DNA of 59,321 bases. It comes from Desulfobulbaceae bacterium. Its GTDB lineage: Bacteria > Desulfobacterota > Desulfobulbia > Desulfobulbales > Desulfocapsaceae. The notes beneath the pieces were generated by a model that ran no database searches, was not told where the DNA came from, and saw only the letters and a program-made list of their open reading frames with translations. Below are positions 46,100 through 53,808 of this stretch, piece after piece (positions within the stretch are counted from its first letter, which is position 1; each line of letters begins with the position of its first letter). The position numbers and the translations under genes were made by a program. Location: contig JAAELB010000770.1 of the NCBI GenBank assembly GCA_024227155.1, positions 1 to 59,321 of the forward strand, read 5' to 3'.

Positions 46100-46280
46100 T
46101 GGTGTTGCTAAAAAAACACTGGATGTTTTGCCGATGAAAAAATAAAGAGGCGGGCAGCCAAATGGGTCAATTTGAAACGCCATTAAAAAGTCAGGCTTGT
46201 TGCCGTGTCTGTTACCTGCTGTTTAGTTTGTAACATAGGAATCAGATGGCTCCAATGTAGAAAAAATAATAATGGGTTTA

Positions 46281-46318
46281 TTATTTGCATTAGATTCGAT
46301 AGAATTTAATGCAAATAA
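46281..46318. repeat. Long near-perfect hairpin
   Basis: TTATTTGCATTA (46281-46292) pairs with TAATGCAAATAA (46307-46318). Inside, after one mismatched pair, ATTC and GAAT continue the stem around GATA. The whole is a 38-base stem-loop with one mismatch. It is placed 14 bases before repeat family A copy 5. Its function is unknown. Confidence 0.65.
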
Positions 46319-46332
46319 CATTTTCTATATTT

Positions 46333-46446
46333 AGTGCCTTACTCCTGAACTTCTGTCATAAAAAACAAGAAACTCAGGAACTCTTTATGAAATCGTGAAG
46401 TTACTTTTACCCACAAGGCACTTATACCCCCTTGTGGGGTGTTAGT
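46333..46446 (+). repeat. Structured dispersed repeat, family A copy 5
   Basis: Begins AGTGCCTTACTCCTGAA, holds CTGTCATAAAAAACAAGAAA and the CTCCTGA/TCAGGA stem, then AAGGCACTTATA, a CCCC-TTGT-GGGG hairpin and GTTAG (ending 46446). It lies in the 5' region of the metalloprotease gene. Confidence 0.88.
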
Positions 46447-46544
46447 TTGTTTTGTTTGTAAATTTCATTATCCAGCAGCACAACAATAGTATGTGGTAGT
46501 AATTAAGTGCTTTTAAGCCTTTAAATCAAAAAGTAGAGGTGGTT

Positions 46545-48956
46545 ATGTCCCGGAAGGTTCTTCTCGCTATAGTAATTACAATATTTGCAATGGGTTCCTA
46601 TTTGGTAATTGGCTCTAACACATCTGAACAACAAACAACAAATTTGCATCCCTCTTCTGAAGAGCCAAATGTTGTAGCTTCATCGTCAGCACAAAAAAAG
46701 ATTGCGGCAATACCTCTTAAAAAATCTCTGATAAAAATTGCACCGTCATTTCAGGAAAGTGAAGCCCGCCCGCCCTGGAAAGGTTTGAAAAACAGTGCAC
46801 TGAGATCTGCTCCTGTCCAGCTTGATCCATTCCTGCGGTCTGGTCAGACATTTTTAGAAGGAGAAGCCCTTTCTTTTAATCTTTTCGATGATATCAGTGT
46901 AGATTCAACAGTCTCTGAGTCGTTTGAAAATGTCAATGGAACTATAAGCACAACAGCCCGTATAGTTGGCTCAAAATATGGACGGGTCTTTATGGCTCAA
47001 ACAAATGGTGAGCTCAGAGCCAAAATAAATATCCCGGAGCAAAATAAGATTTTCGCCATTCACTATAATCCCGCCGACCAAACCTATTATTCACTGGAAC
47101 TTGACCCTTCTCTTGAAGAACCAGATGTAGCCGGAGTTCATGTTACTGAGTCAGACGCTGAAGCTCGCCTGAAAGGGTTGGCTAGAAAAAAGAGTGACGT
47201 TGTTGGTGCTGCAGAGTTTGAAAGCCTCCGAGAGGCAGCGGCTGATGAGAGCGAAGCCACTGTGGTAATAGATGTAATGGTTCTCTATACCAATATTGCG
47301 TTCAGTGAGGTTGGCAGCCTGGTTAATATGCAGAACCTTATTGCCATTGGAATGGCAATGGGTAATGATGCCCATGACAACACAGAGACTGGCATATCCA
47401 TTCATCTTGTCCATTCTGCTCAGCTCGACTACAACGATGACCTTTCTAAAACACAAAATCAACTTCTTGATTACCTGACCGATAATGATGGCATAATGGA
47501 TGATGCCCATACTCTTCGTGACACCTATGGCGCGGACTTTGTATCTCTTATTATTGGTAATGGTGCATCAAGCAGTGGAGGCGGACTCGGTTGGACTTTA
47601 GAAAGCCTCAGTGGAAGAGCAGACCTTGCCTTCAGCGTCGTTGATGAGATTATTTATGACGGTTACAGCCCCATTCACGAAATAGGCCACAATATGGGTT
47701 TAGATCATGCGCCTGATCAAATCAACTCTAGCCCTGGCCCAACCGGCCTTCCTATTGGTAATGATGCTGCTGGCTGGCACTGGCATCCAACAGCTGGGCA
47801 AACAGGGTACTGTTCAGTTATGGCTTACAACGACGGCTTCTATTACCCTGATGGGCTGAATCACGCTCGAGTTGGCCTGTTCTCAGACCCCAACAGATAC
47901 CATGAGACCAAAAAAACAGGTGATGATACCCTTGCCAATAATGCTCGAGTCCTCAGGCTTTTAAAAAATATCTACGCAAATTATAGGAGTCGCGATCTTG
48001 GTGGAGACAATTTTCTGGTCGAAGCACCAAATGAATCAGTGGTGCTTACAGCAGGCAAAGATTTTGACATTGTTTGGAATTCAGAAGATGTTGTTGGAAA
48101 TGTGAAAATTGAGCTTTACCGAAATAATATTCTGCAGCAGGTAATAGCAAGCAACACCTTGAATGATCGTCGCTACACCTGGTCCATTCCTTCAGATTTT
48201 GCAGGGGACAGTTTAGTTGTCAGAGTTTCAAGTGTCAATAATGCAGCAATCTACGATGAAAGCGATAACACATTTGAAATACATAAAACTTTCTACAATG
48301 AATTATTAGATACAGAACCAGCGAACATGACAACCACCGGTGACTGGGAGTTTGGCCCCTGGACAAGCGATACCGGTCTATATGGTGGCCCTGATTCAGC
48401 AAATACCGGTACCAATATTTATGATACTGATCTAGATTTTGTTTCTATTAAAGATTCCATCTTAACTCTTGGGCCAATCGATTGCAGCGGCCACCAGCAG
48501 GTACAACTACATTTTAAAGGATGGTATGCGATCCATACAGGATTTACAGCCAAGGTAGAATATAAAACAGGAACTGGCTCATGGCAGCCACTCTATTCTA
48601 GAGATGGGGAATTTATTCTCAATTCGTGGACTAACTTTTCATATAACCTTTCCCCAAATGCAGATAATGCTTCTCAGGTATATATACGCTGGATTTACGA
48701 AAATGTAACAGAAGGCAATATGGCATATGACGGCATGTCAATAGACGACATCAGCCTGACCGGGATTGGGTTGCCGCCACAAATGGGTGATGTGGATGGT
48801 GACAGTGACGTTGATCTTGCAGATGCAATACTGGTTGCTCAGTTGCTTACGGGGCAAGCTGTAACTATAACCACATCTGGTGATGTAAACGGTGATGGCA
48901 TTATCTCAATGGTTGAACTCATTTATATTATCCAAAGTTTGGTGGCATCCCCCTGA
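46545..48956 (+). CDS. Secreted zinc metalloprotease with a dockerin-like C-terminus
   Basis: Exported protein of 803 residues. The signal segment is at about 3-23 (VLLAIVITIFAMGSYLVIG). A pro-region (about 30-225) precedes a reprolysin-like (M12-type) catalytic domain with the zinc site HEIGHNMGLDH (His at about 378, 382 and 388) and the Met-turn YCSVMAY. Then come an Ig-like secretion domain (VVLTAGKDFDIVWNSEDVVGNVKIELYRN), a beta-rich domain of about 140 residues that resembles a MAM or jelly-roll fold, and a C-terminal pair of calcium-binding loops (GDVDGDSDVDLADAI and GDVNGDGIISMVELI) as in type I dockerins. No cohesin-bearing scaffold is in the window. ATG 46545 is preferred to GTG 46539. 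Likely function: digestion of extracellular protein. Confidence 0.85.
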   Translation: MSRKVLLAIVITIFAMGSYLVIGSNTSEQQTTNLHPSSEEPNVVASSSAQKKIAAIPLKKSLIKIAPSFQESEARPPWKGLKNSALRSAPVQLDPFLRSGQTFLEGEALSFNLFDDISVDSTVSESFENVNGTISTTARIVGSKYGRVFMAQTNGELRAKINIPEQNKIFAIHYNPADQTYYSLELDPSLEEPDVAGVHVTESDAEARLKGLARKKSDVVGAAEFESLREAAADESEATVVIDVMVLYTNIAFSEVGSLVNMQNLIAIGMAMGNDAHDNTETGISIHLVHSAQLDYNDDLSKTQNQLLDYLTDNDGIMDDAHTLRDTYGADFVSLIIGNGASSSGGGLGWTLESLSGRADLAFSVVDEIIYDGYSPIHEIGHNMGLDHAPDQINSSPGPTGLPIGNDAAGWHWHPTAGQTGYCSVMAYNDGFYYPDGLNHARVGLFSDPNRYHETKKTGDDTLANNARVLRLLKNIYANYRSRDLGGDNFLVEAPNESVVLTAGKDFDIVWNSEDVVGNVKIELYRNNILQQVIASNTLNDRRYTWSIPSDFAGDSLVVRVSSVNNAAIYDESDNTFEIHKTFYNELLDTEPANMTTTGDWEFGPWTSDTGLYGGPDSANTGTNIYDTDLDFVSIKDSILTLGPIDCSGHQQVQLHFKGWYAIHTGFTAKVEYKTGTGSWQPLYSRDGEFILNSWTNFSYNLSPNADNASQVYIRWIYENVTEGNMAYDGMSIDDISLTGIGLPPQMGDVDGDSDVDLADAILVAQLLTGQAVTITTSGDVNGDGIISMVELIYIIQSLVASP

Positions 48957-49016
48957 TTGAGTTTTTTCAGGTGGTATGAATGGCAAAAAAAACTGATAGA
49001 AACATTACTCTATTTG

Positions 49017-49442
49017 TTAAATGTGATTGTTGCCATTAATTTCAATTTTAAGCCAAACAGTTTTCCACCTTTCTACTTTTTCTTTCGGACTCAGAACTTT
49101 GGGAGAGACTACAGTAGACTTTTTAAGAGATGAAGAATTTAATAGTAGGCTTGCGTTTAGTGCACCTATAAGTTTATTTTCTAACTGCAGCGCAGCTGCA
49201 ATTACCGTTTTGCAGTGATTGCACGTAATAAAGTCCGCTTGGTTGGAGCCTTGATGCTGTTTTTCAAATGGCTCTTTGCTCTCTATAGCTAACTCTCCAT
49301 CGGGATGTGAAAGGTAAGAAATATTTCTTGAGACACAAAAGTCACAGTCACATTGACGAGGACTATATTGGTCTAAGGTCTCGGGAAGATGGATTGTGAC
49401 CCTGGTTTTTCCACAGCTACATTTTCCTCTACTTGTTATCAC
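49017..49442 (-). CDS. GFA/CENP-V family zinc-binding protein
   Basis: Protein of 141 residues. The N-terminal CSCGKTRVTIHLPE, the middle PRQCDCDFCVSRN and the later ITCNHCKTVIA carry the cysteine set of the GFA fold (glutathione-dependent formaldehyde-activating, or CENP-V). This fold binds one or two zinc ions. The activity of most members is not known, and the name should not be taken as function. It is convergent with the protease gene and is followed upstream by repeat copy B2. Confidence 0.85.
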   Translation of the reverse strand: MITSRGKCSCGKTRVTIHLPETLDQYSPRQCDCDFCVSRNISYLSHPDGELAIESKEPFEKQHQGSNQADFITCNHCKTVIAAALQLENKLIGALNASLLLNSSSLKKSTVVSPKVLSPKEKVERWKTVWLKIEINGNNHI

Positions 49443-49535
49443 GGCTGAATCCTCCTAGGCATATATTGGGGTGGTCACCGTTTTATCCGGTGTGTTATTA
49501 AACTTTTCAATAAGAAATTAGAAGCTGCTCCTCTC

Positions 49536-49652
49536 CTAACCAGAATAGATCGGAACTTTCTAAAATGCTTGGATAAGTACCTTCACGAAATTAATTTCGA
49601 AGTCTACGCTTATCTCTGCCACAAAAACGCAGAAAATAATTTCTAAGGTACT
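49536..49652 (-). repeat. Structured dispersed repeat, family B copy 2
   Basis: Inverted copy of 32145-32243. It starts CTAACCAGAATAGATCGG and ends AAATAATTTCTAAGGTACT (49652). It is 18 bases longer than copy 1 because of a segment that includes AGCGTAGACTTCGA, a 14-mer also found inside the MITE at 25.4 kb. Both ends match copy 1 almost base for base. Confidence 0.87.
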
Positions 49653-49940
49653 AAATAATAGTGTCTTGCCGAAACTACTTGCCTTTAAGGGTAGTTTTTG
49701 GCTGAGTTGTAGAGGTTCATGTCAATAACTTCACCTTTGGCTCTTTCTTCTGCATACCTGTAGGCAGCACACCTGTTTTTAGATATTCTTTCTGTAGCCC
49801 AGCTGGCATGTTATTCAATCATCATAACATGATGGCTACTTATTATTGCACTGTAAGGAGATTTTATACGTATTTTCCAGCAATTAACATCATACCCGCT
49901 ATTGCATTGAGAGCGCGTATCCCTGGGGGTCATATCCCTG

Positions 49941-50386
49941 GGGGTCAGGTCTTGATTTATGACATTAAATTGTGCTTTGATACTATTTTACTCACCGTCG
50001 GGTAATGAATCCTATTATATCCGCTATTTTTTTCAAGGTATATCCATGCTCAAGATGAGCCTTTACAATTGCATCATTCCTCCGCGGTTTATTTCGAAAA
50101 ATCATTTCTGGTGACAGTTAAGCTAATGTCGGTCTTCCTGAAAGCCTCTGTAACTCTGGTTTTAAATGTGCTTGTAATTTCTTCAAAAATCCCTCGCTTC
50201 CATACATTGTTTGACCGACCTACTTTTCCCGTGGTGAAAAAACAGCGTTACCTTCTGTGACAAACTCCACATACCGTTTTCCTCGAGACATAAGATGGTA
50301 CACAGCACTTGGAGATTGTAGTCGTAGTGTTCTTGCCATAGTTTGCTCATCATACTAATAATTATTATTTTTCAAGACCTGACCCC
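49941..50386. mobile_element. Remnant of a REP-associated (IS200/IS605-like) element
   Basis: GGGGTCAGGTCTTGA (49941-49955) is repeated, inverted, as TCAAGACCTGACCCC (50372-50386). Between them is a broken transposase gene on the minus strand. ATCCCTGGGGGTCA occurs twice in tandem at 49919-49947, a further trace of REP sequences. The preceding stretch 49653-49918 shows no gene I can name. Confidence 0.7.
49957..50339 (-). pseudogene. Broken REP-associated tyrosine transposase (RAYT) gene
   Basis: Read on the minus strand from 50339, the frame gives MARTLRLQSPSAVYHLMSRG, a good match to the N-terminus of IS200-like REP-associated transposases (MARPLRIxxPGAxYHVxxRG). The usual HUH motif and catalytic Tyr region are missing. 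The C-terminal part reads NDAIVKAHLEHGYTLKKIAD, then after a frameshift IHYPTVSKIVSKHNLMS and a stop; this is the terminal HTH of the family. About 380 bases remain of an expected 600-900. The gene cannot be active. It may be the relic of the enzyme that spread some of the palindromic repeats; that is speculation. Confidence 0.75.
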
Positions 50387-50498
50387 ATGTGTTTTGCTGA
50401 TTTATGCGTTAATCGCTAAAAGAGAAAATATCTTGTAATGACCATTTTTGAGACCTATAATAAGATCATAATAAGAACTCATAAGTGAGGTGTCCGAA

Positions 50499-50750
50499 AT
50501 GGAATCTGTATTAGCAAGATGTTCAGCAAGCATATCAGAATTAAAGAAAAATCCTTCTTCTCTTATTGAGCAATCGGAAGGCGAGCCTATAGCTATACTA
50601 AATCATAATAAACCTACAGCATATTTGATCCCAGCTGAGACCTACGAGTTGATGCTCGAACAAATTGAAGATTACCAACTAGGTTTAATCGTTAAAGAAC
50701 GCCAACATGAAAAGGGTTCAGCGGTTGAGATAAACCTTAATGAACTATAA
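50499..50750 (+). CDS. Antitoxin, Phd/YefM (StbD) type
   Basis: Small protein of 83 residues. The sequence SISELKKNPSSLIEQSEGEPIAILNHNKPTAYLIPAETYELMLEQIEDYQL is typical of the Phd/YefM DNA-binding antitoxin fold. ATG 50499, with GTGAGG upstream, is preferred to GTG 50490. Its C-terminal end overlaps the toxin gene by 11 bases. It should neutralise the toxin and repress the operon. The AT-rich upstream region has likely operator space, but no clear palindrome is seen. Confidence 0.9.
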   Translation: MESVLARCSASISELKKNPSSLIEQSEGEPIAILNHNKPTAYLIPAETYELMLEQIEDYQLGLIVKERQHEKGSAVEINLNEL

Positions 50751-51021
50751 ACTCAAGTTTTTACCTACTGCATTAATAGAATGGAACAAACTTGACAACT
50801 CTATACAGTCACAGTTCAAGAAAAAACTGGCAGAGCGGTTAGAAAAACCACACAGCCCATCTTTCAAGCTCTCTGGTTTTGATGATCATTACAAAATTAA
50901 ACTTCGCGCAAGTGGCTATCGACTTGTCTATGAAGTCATCGATCATGAGCTTTTCGTGCTTGTAATCGCTGTTGGAAAAAGAGACAGAAATAGAGTTTAT
51001 AAAAATGCTAAAAAAAGATAA
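50740..51021 (+). CDS. Toxin, RelE/StbE type mRNA interferase
   Basis: Protein of 93 residues. The pattern LKFLPTALIEWNKLDNSIQSQFKKKLAERLE, then YKIKLRASGYRLVYEVIDHELFVLVIAVGKRDRNRVYK, is typical of RelE/StbE toxins, which cleave mRNA on the ribosome. The conserved C-terminal Arg and Lys residues are present. It overlaps the antitoxin gene, as usual for this class. The pair sits in a repeat-rich zone next to a decayed transposase, which is common for acquired toxin-antitoxin modules. Confidence 0.9.
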   Translation: MNYKLKFLPTALIEWNKLDNSIQSQFKKKLAERLEKPHSPSFKLSGFDDHYKIKLRASGYRLVYEVIDHELFVLVIAVGKRDRNRVYKNAKKR

Positions 51022-51050
51022 TTCGGTTAACCACACGCTACACGAAAAAT

Positions 51051-51126
51051 GGGGACACAAAATTGGGGACTGGAAATGGGGCAGAACTATTTAATTTGCC
51101 ATTGTGATTTAATTAAATCTGTCCCC
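51051..51126. repeat. REP-like inverted repeat remnant
   Basis: GGGGACA (51051-51057) pairs with TGTCCCC (51120-51126). Variants GGGGACT and GGGGCAG lie between, and the right flank reads AATTAAATCTGTCCCC, a form often found next to RAYT-type transposases. No gene is present in 51022-51195. Confidence 0.5.
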
Positions 51127-51195
51127 TTTTGTTCCTAGGCGTTGGTAAACTTGGATTGATTGAAAGTGGTTATATTGGGGTTACACAAATTCTTT

Positions 51196-51235
51196 AAAAT
51201 AAAAAAGCACCTACAGTGTAAGACTGTAAGTGCTT
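51196..51235 (-). terminator. Rho-independent terminator of tRNA-Arg
   Basis: On the minus strand a 13-bp stem (AAGCACTTACAGT with ACTGTAGGTGCTT, one G-U pair) with a five-base loop (51205-51235) is followed by TTTTATTTTA. It lies nine bases beyond the CCA end of the tRNA. Confidence 0.9.
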
Positions 51236-51243
51236 GTAATTTC

Positions 51244-51320
51244 TGGTACACCCGGCAGGATTCGAACCTGCGACACCCGGATTCGAAGTCCGGTGCTCTA
51301 TCCAGCTGAGCTACGGGTGC
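51244..51320 (-). tRNA. tRNA-Arg (anticodon TCG)
   Basis: Read on the minus strand, the gene begins GCACCCGTAGCTCAGCTGG and ends with an encoded CCA. The acceptor stem pairs GCACCCG with CGGGTGT, the anticodon arm is CCGGA-CTTCGAA-TCCGG with anticodon TCG, and the T arm is GCAGG-TTCGAAT-CCTGC. Length is 77 bases. Confidence 0.97.
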
Positions 51321-51398
51321 ATAGCGATGACATGGATACCATGAACTCCTAAAGAGGTCAATGGGAATATGGTCTAATTTACTTAATCGCTATTCATT

Positions 51399-52586
51399 TT
51401 ATGGTAGGTCACAATCTTTGGGTAGTCTGCAACCAATGGCTTTTGCCTGTCTAATAAAAAAATTATCGGTCATGCCGGCTATGAAATCTCTGATTTTTTC
51501 TTCATTGGAATAGTTGTTCGCAGTAAGTGTGGTAATGTCGGTCATCAAATCCACATCTGATGGTAGTGTGGCTGGTGCTTTTCGTAACCTGTCAAGGTAA
51601 TGAGTAAAAAGTTTTTTATAGCATTCCCTGATAGCGGGGGTCTGTCTTTTGGTTTCAGGGGCTAGGTAAATACGTTGGTAATTAAAATCTTTCTGCTGTT
51701 TTAGGGCGTCTGATATCTCTTCGGTAAAGCCGATAGAGTGTAGGGATTCATTTTCCGTTCTGCTATTTGCTATAAGATCGGTAACCAGATTGTAGACAAT
51801 GGTGCCGTTGGTTGATCCCAGTACTTTTTTGCACTTTTGAGGAAGTTCGTCCCTTTTTATCAGTCCGAGAATTATTGCATCTTCAATGTCTCTTCCTATA
51901 TAGGCGATGGTGTCCGCCAGTCGAACAACGCACCCTTCTAGTGTTGCCGGGAATACTGATTGTTTGGGCTCGGCTGATTTTATTGCAATTTTTTTGTCAA
52001 GTTCTCTAAAACTGTGAATTGGCTCAGGGACAAGATATTGGGAGTGTGTCTCTCCATCATGGCAGAGTATTCCATCCAGTACCTGTAGGGTAAGATTCCA
52101 GCCTTTACCTTTGCGCTCAAGTTTGTCGAGGAAGCGAACAGACTGAATATTATGTTGAAATGGGGGTAAACCATTGTCCAGACAAAGCTCTGAGAGAAAG
52201 GTTTCCCCATCGTGACCAAAGGGCGGGTGTCCAATGTCATGGCCAAGGGCTATGGCTTCTATAAGGTCTTCATTGAGTCTCAGAAACCTGCCAATTGTTC
52301 GTGCTATCCGAGCAACGAGTTGAACGTGGAGGACCCTGTGGGTTATGTGATCGTTTTTCACAAGCGAAAAAACCTGGGTTTTATCAATGTAACGTACATA
52401 GGCCCTGGAATGGAGAATCCTGTCTGAATCCAATGAGAATTGCTGTCTATATGCAGTGTTTTTTTCAGGGAGCCGTCTGATACCGGTTGCTGATTTTGTT
52501 GCACAGGGAGCAAATCGACTATCTTCCTCCTTGTTAAGGATATCGAGGAGGGCGACAAGCTCTGGTGACTTCGATTGGTTATTCAT
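51399..52586 (-). CDS. dgt: Deoxyguanosinetriphosphate triphosphohydrolase-like protein
   Basis: HD-domain phosphohydrolase of 395 residues. The HD motif and its partners are present: THRVLHVQLVARIARTIGRFL, ALGHDIGHPPFGHDGE and VVRLADTIAYIGRDIEDAI. It removes triphosphate from dGTP or other dNTPs. The N-terminus SDRILHSRAYVRYIDKTQVF is the conserved family signature. It lies 78 bases upstream of the tRNA-Arg gene on the same strand and might be co-transcribed with it. Confidence 0.92.
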   Translation of the reverse strand: MNNQSKSPELVALLDILNKEEDSRFAPCATKSATGIRRLPEKNTAYRQQFSLDSDRILHSRAYVRYIDKTQVFSLVKNDHITHRVLHVQLVARIARTIGRFLRLNEDLIEAIALGHDIGHPPFGHDGETFLSELCLDNGLPPFQHNIQSVRFLDKLERKGKGWNLTLQVLDGILCHDGETHSQYLVPEPIHSFRELDKKIAIKSAEPKQSVFPATLEGCVVRLADTIAYIGRDIEDAIILGLIKRDELPQKCKKVLGSTNGTIVYNLVTDLIANSRTENESLHSIGFTEEISDALKQQKDFNYQRIYLAPETKRQTPAIRECYKKLFTHYLDRLRKAPATLPSDVDLMTDITTLTANNYSNEEKIRDFIAGMTDNFFIRQAKAIGCRLPKDCDLP

Positions 52587-52674
52587 TTGCTATTTTGATG
52601 TTGATTCGGCTAAAAAAATGGATACCTTTTTCGCACTAGGATAGTATGTACTACGGTAACATGAATAATTCATG

Positions 52675-52693
52675 GGCTTGAACTGTTCAAGCC
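52675..52693. promoter_or_regulatory. Palindrome upstream of the selenoprotein gene
   Basis: GGCTTGAA-CTG-TTCAAGCC is a perfect 8-bp inverted repeat with a three-base centre, 52 bases before the start of the SelW-like gene. It could be an operator or a leader hairpin. Confidence 0.5.
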
Positions 52694-52744
52694 ACCGAAA
52701 CAACGAGAATTGCCAGATTTATGGCGCAGCCTACATTAAAACAG

Positions 52745-52978
52745 ATGAAAACGACTATAGAATATTGCCAGACATGAAACTATGAGCCAAGAGCCTCCAG
52801 TCTGGGGGCAGAATTACTGGAACAATTTGGGATTAAATCGGAGATTATCGCGTCGTCAGGGGGTGTTTTTGAAGTGGTGGTAGACGGGGAATTGTTATTT
52901 TCTAAGAAAAGCTTGAACCGATTTCCTGAAGATGGTGAGGTTGTCAACCTTATAAACAGTATGAGCCCGTTGATTTAA
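52745..52978 (+). CDS. SelW-like (Rdx family) selenoprotein with in-frame TGA
   Basis: Redox protein of 77 residues when TGA at 52775-52777 is read as selenocysteine (residue 11). The N-terminus is MKTTIEYCQTU, giving the CxxU active site of the Rdx/SelW/SelT/SelH thioredoxin-like family. The part after the TGA, beginning NYEPRASSLGAELLEQFG and including SGGVFEVVVDGELLFSKK and LNRFPEDGEVVNLI, matches that family in order and length. Because of the TGA it is not seen as one open frame. A bacterial-type SECIS hairpin stands directly after the TGA. The ribosome site is weak. The C-terminal codons (MSPLI and the stop) lie inside the MITE of family C. It probably acts on a protein thiol or metal-thiol partner; no partner is known. 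Confidence 0.88.
52793..52809 (+). promoter_or_regulatory. Candidate bacterial SECIS element
   Basis: GCCTCCA (52793-52799) and TGGGGGC (52803-52809) form a seven-pair stem (one T-G pair) with the loop GTC. The loop G lies 22 bases after the TGA codon, inside the 16-37 range known for bacterial SECIS hairpins, and the loop starts with the expected G. It would recruit SelB to the ribosome. Confidence 0.75.
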
Positions 52979-53128
52979 TGCCTTTTCGCCCAATCTCTTT
53001 GTTAAGCCAAAAATTTTATCCTCCGGTAAGCGAGGCACGAGACTCCGAGATCTCAATTATATGCCTGTGGTAAAATTTTTTGTTTGCCTCGATATTGAAC
53101 AAAAATGCTATTAAATCAACAGACTCAT
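52961..53128. mobile_element. 168-bp MITE-like element, family C
   Basis: The left end ATGAGCCCGTTGATTTAATG (52961 onward) matches the inverted right end, which on the minus strand from 53128 reads ATGAGTCTGTTGATTTAATA. Only a few positions differ in 27. There is no coding frame inside. The left end contains the last codons and the TAA stop of the SelW-like gene. A solo left end lies at 24251-24304 next to queA. Confidence 0.75.
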
Positions 53129-53150
53129 ATTATGGGGCGTAAATAAGGAC

Positions 53151-53654
53151 TTATTTTGTTTTGGGTCGATCCGCACACTGTGATACGCAGGTATCACAGT
53201 TATCATTTGGGGTGCCATGGTTGCAGTAATCGGCAAAACCTCTAATCATATCATCACCGCCCCTGGGGCAGATTTTCATAAATTCGGTGAAATTAATCAT
53301 TTGGGCGATAACTTCAGGGGGGGCAGCATGCTCAATTTTACATGCGCCTTCTTCTGCAATTGAATCTTCTATGGCCAATACTTCTATAAAAAATCTTTTC
53401 AGCGCATCGTGGCGAAAAATGACATCTTCTGCAACTTCTTTTCCTTCAGGTGTTAATGTGATAGCTTCATATGGGGCGTAATTAATCAATCCCTTTTTTG
53501 ACAGAGCTCTGAGCGCTTCTGTGACTGATGCTCTGCTCACATTGAGGCGAGCTGCAATCTCTTTACTTCTTGCGACCAATTTTTCTTCGATAATATGATA
53601 AATCGCTTCAATGTAGTCTTCCAGGCTTGCACTGAGGTCTGTTTTTTCTTTCAT
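53151..53654 (-). CDS. DtxR/MntR-family metal-dependent repressor
   Basis: Regulator of 167 residues. The N-terminal winged helix reads SLEDYIEAIYHIIEEKLVARSKEIAARLNVSRASVTEALRALSKKGLINY, then a dimerisation part with metal ligands (RHDALKRFFIEVLAI and CKIEHAAPPEVIAQM). An additional C-terminal Cys/His tail (ICPRGGDDMIRGFADYCNHG and NCDTCVSQCADR) is not present in MntR and could hold a second metal site. Regulators of this type control iron or manganese uptake, for example feoAB, which is not in the window. The MITE of family C ends 22 bases beyond its stop codon. Confidence 0.9.
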   Translation of the reverse strand: MKEKTDLSASLEDYIEAIYHIIEEKLVARSKEIAARLNVSRASVTEALRALSKKGLINYAPYEAITLTPEGKEVAEDVIFRHDALKRFFIEVLAIEDSIAEEGACKIEHAAPPEVIAQMINFTEFMKICPRGGDDMIRGFADYCNHGTPNDNCDTCVSQCADRPKTK

Positions 53655-53808
53655 GTTGGAAATTTGTGCATTAAAGGATAAAGAATGAAGGTCGGAGAGC
53701 GATTATTAAGGGTCGCAATTCGGCCATATGAAACCCTAGTTCAACCTACAGTCCTTTTGTCTCCTAGTCAAGCAGGACTTGTTTTTACAACGATTTGAAT
53801 GGTAACCA

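Noticed and set aside
49653-49800. Possible minus-strand coding tail (reads ERAKGEVIDMNLYNSAKNYP)
   Set aside because: Short, with no start, no recognised family and no second piece nearby; too little to call.
49808-50260. Plus-strand small open frames in the 49.8-50.3 kb gap
   Set aside because: They are antisense to the broken transposase and carry no recognisable domain.
52775-52777. The TGA as a nonsense mutation in a dead gene
   Set aside because: The frame on both sides is intact and family-like, the codon falls at the CxxU position, and a SECIS-like hairpin follows.
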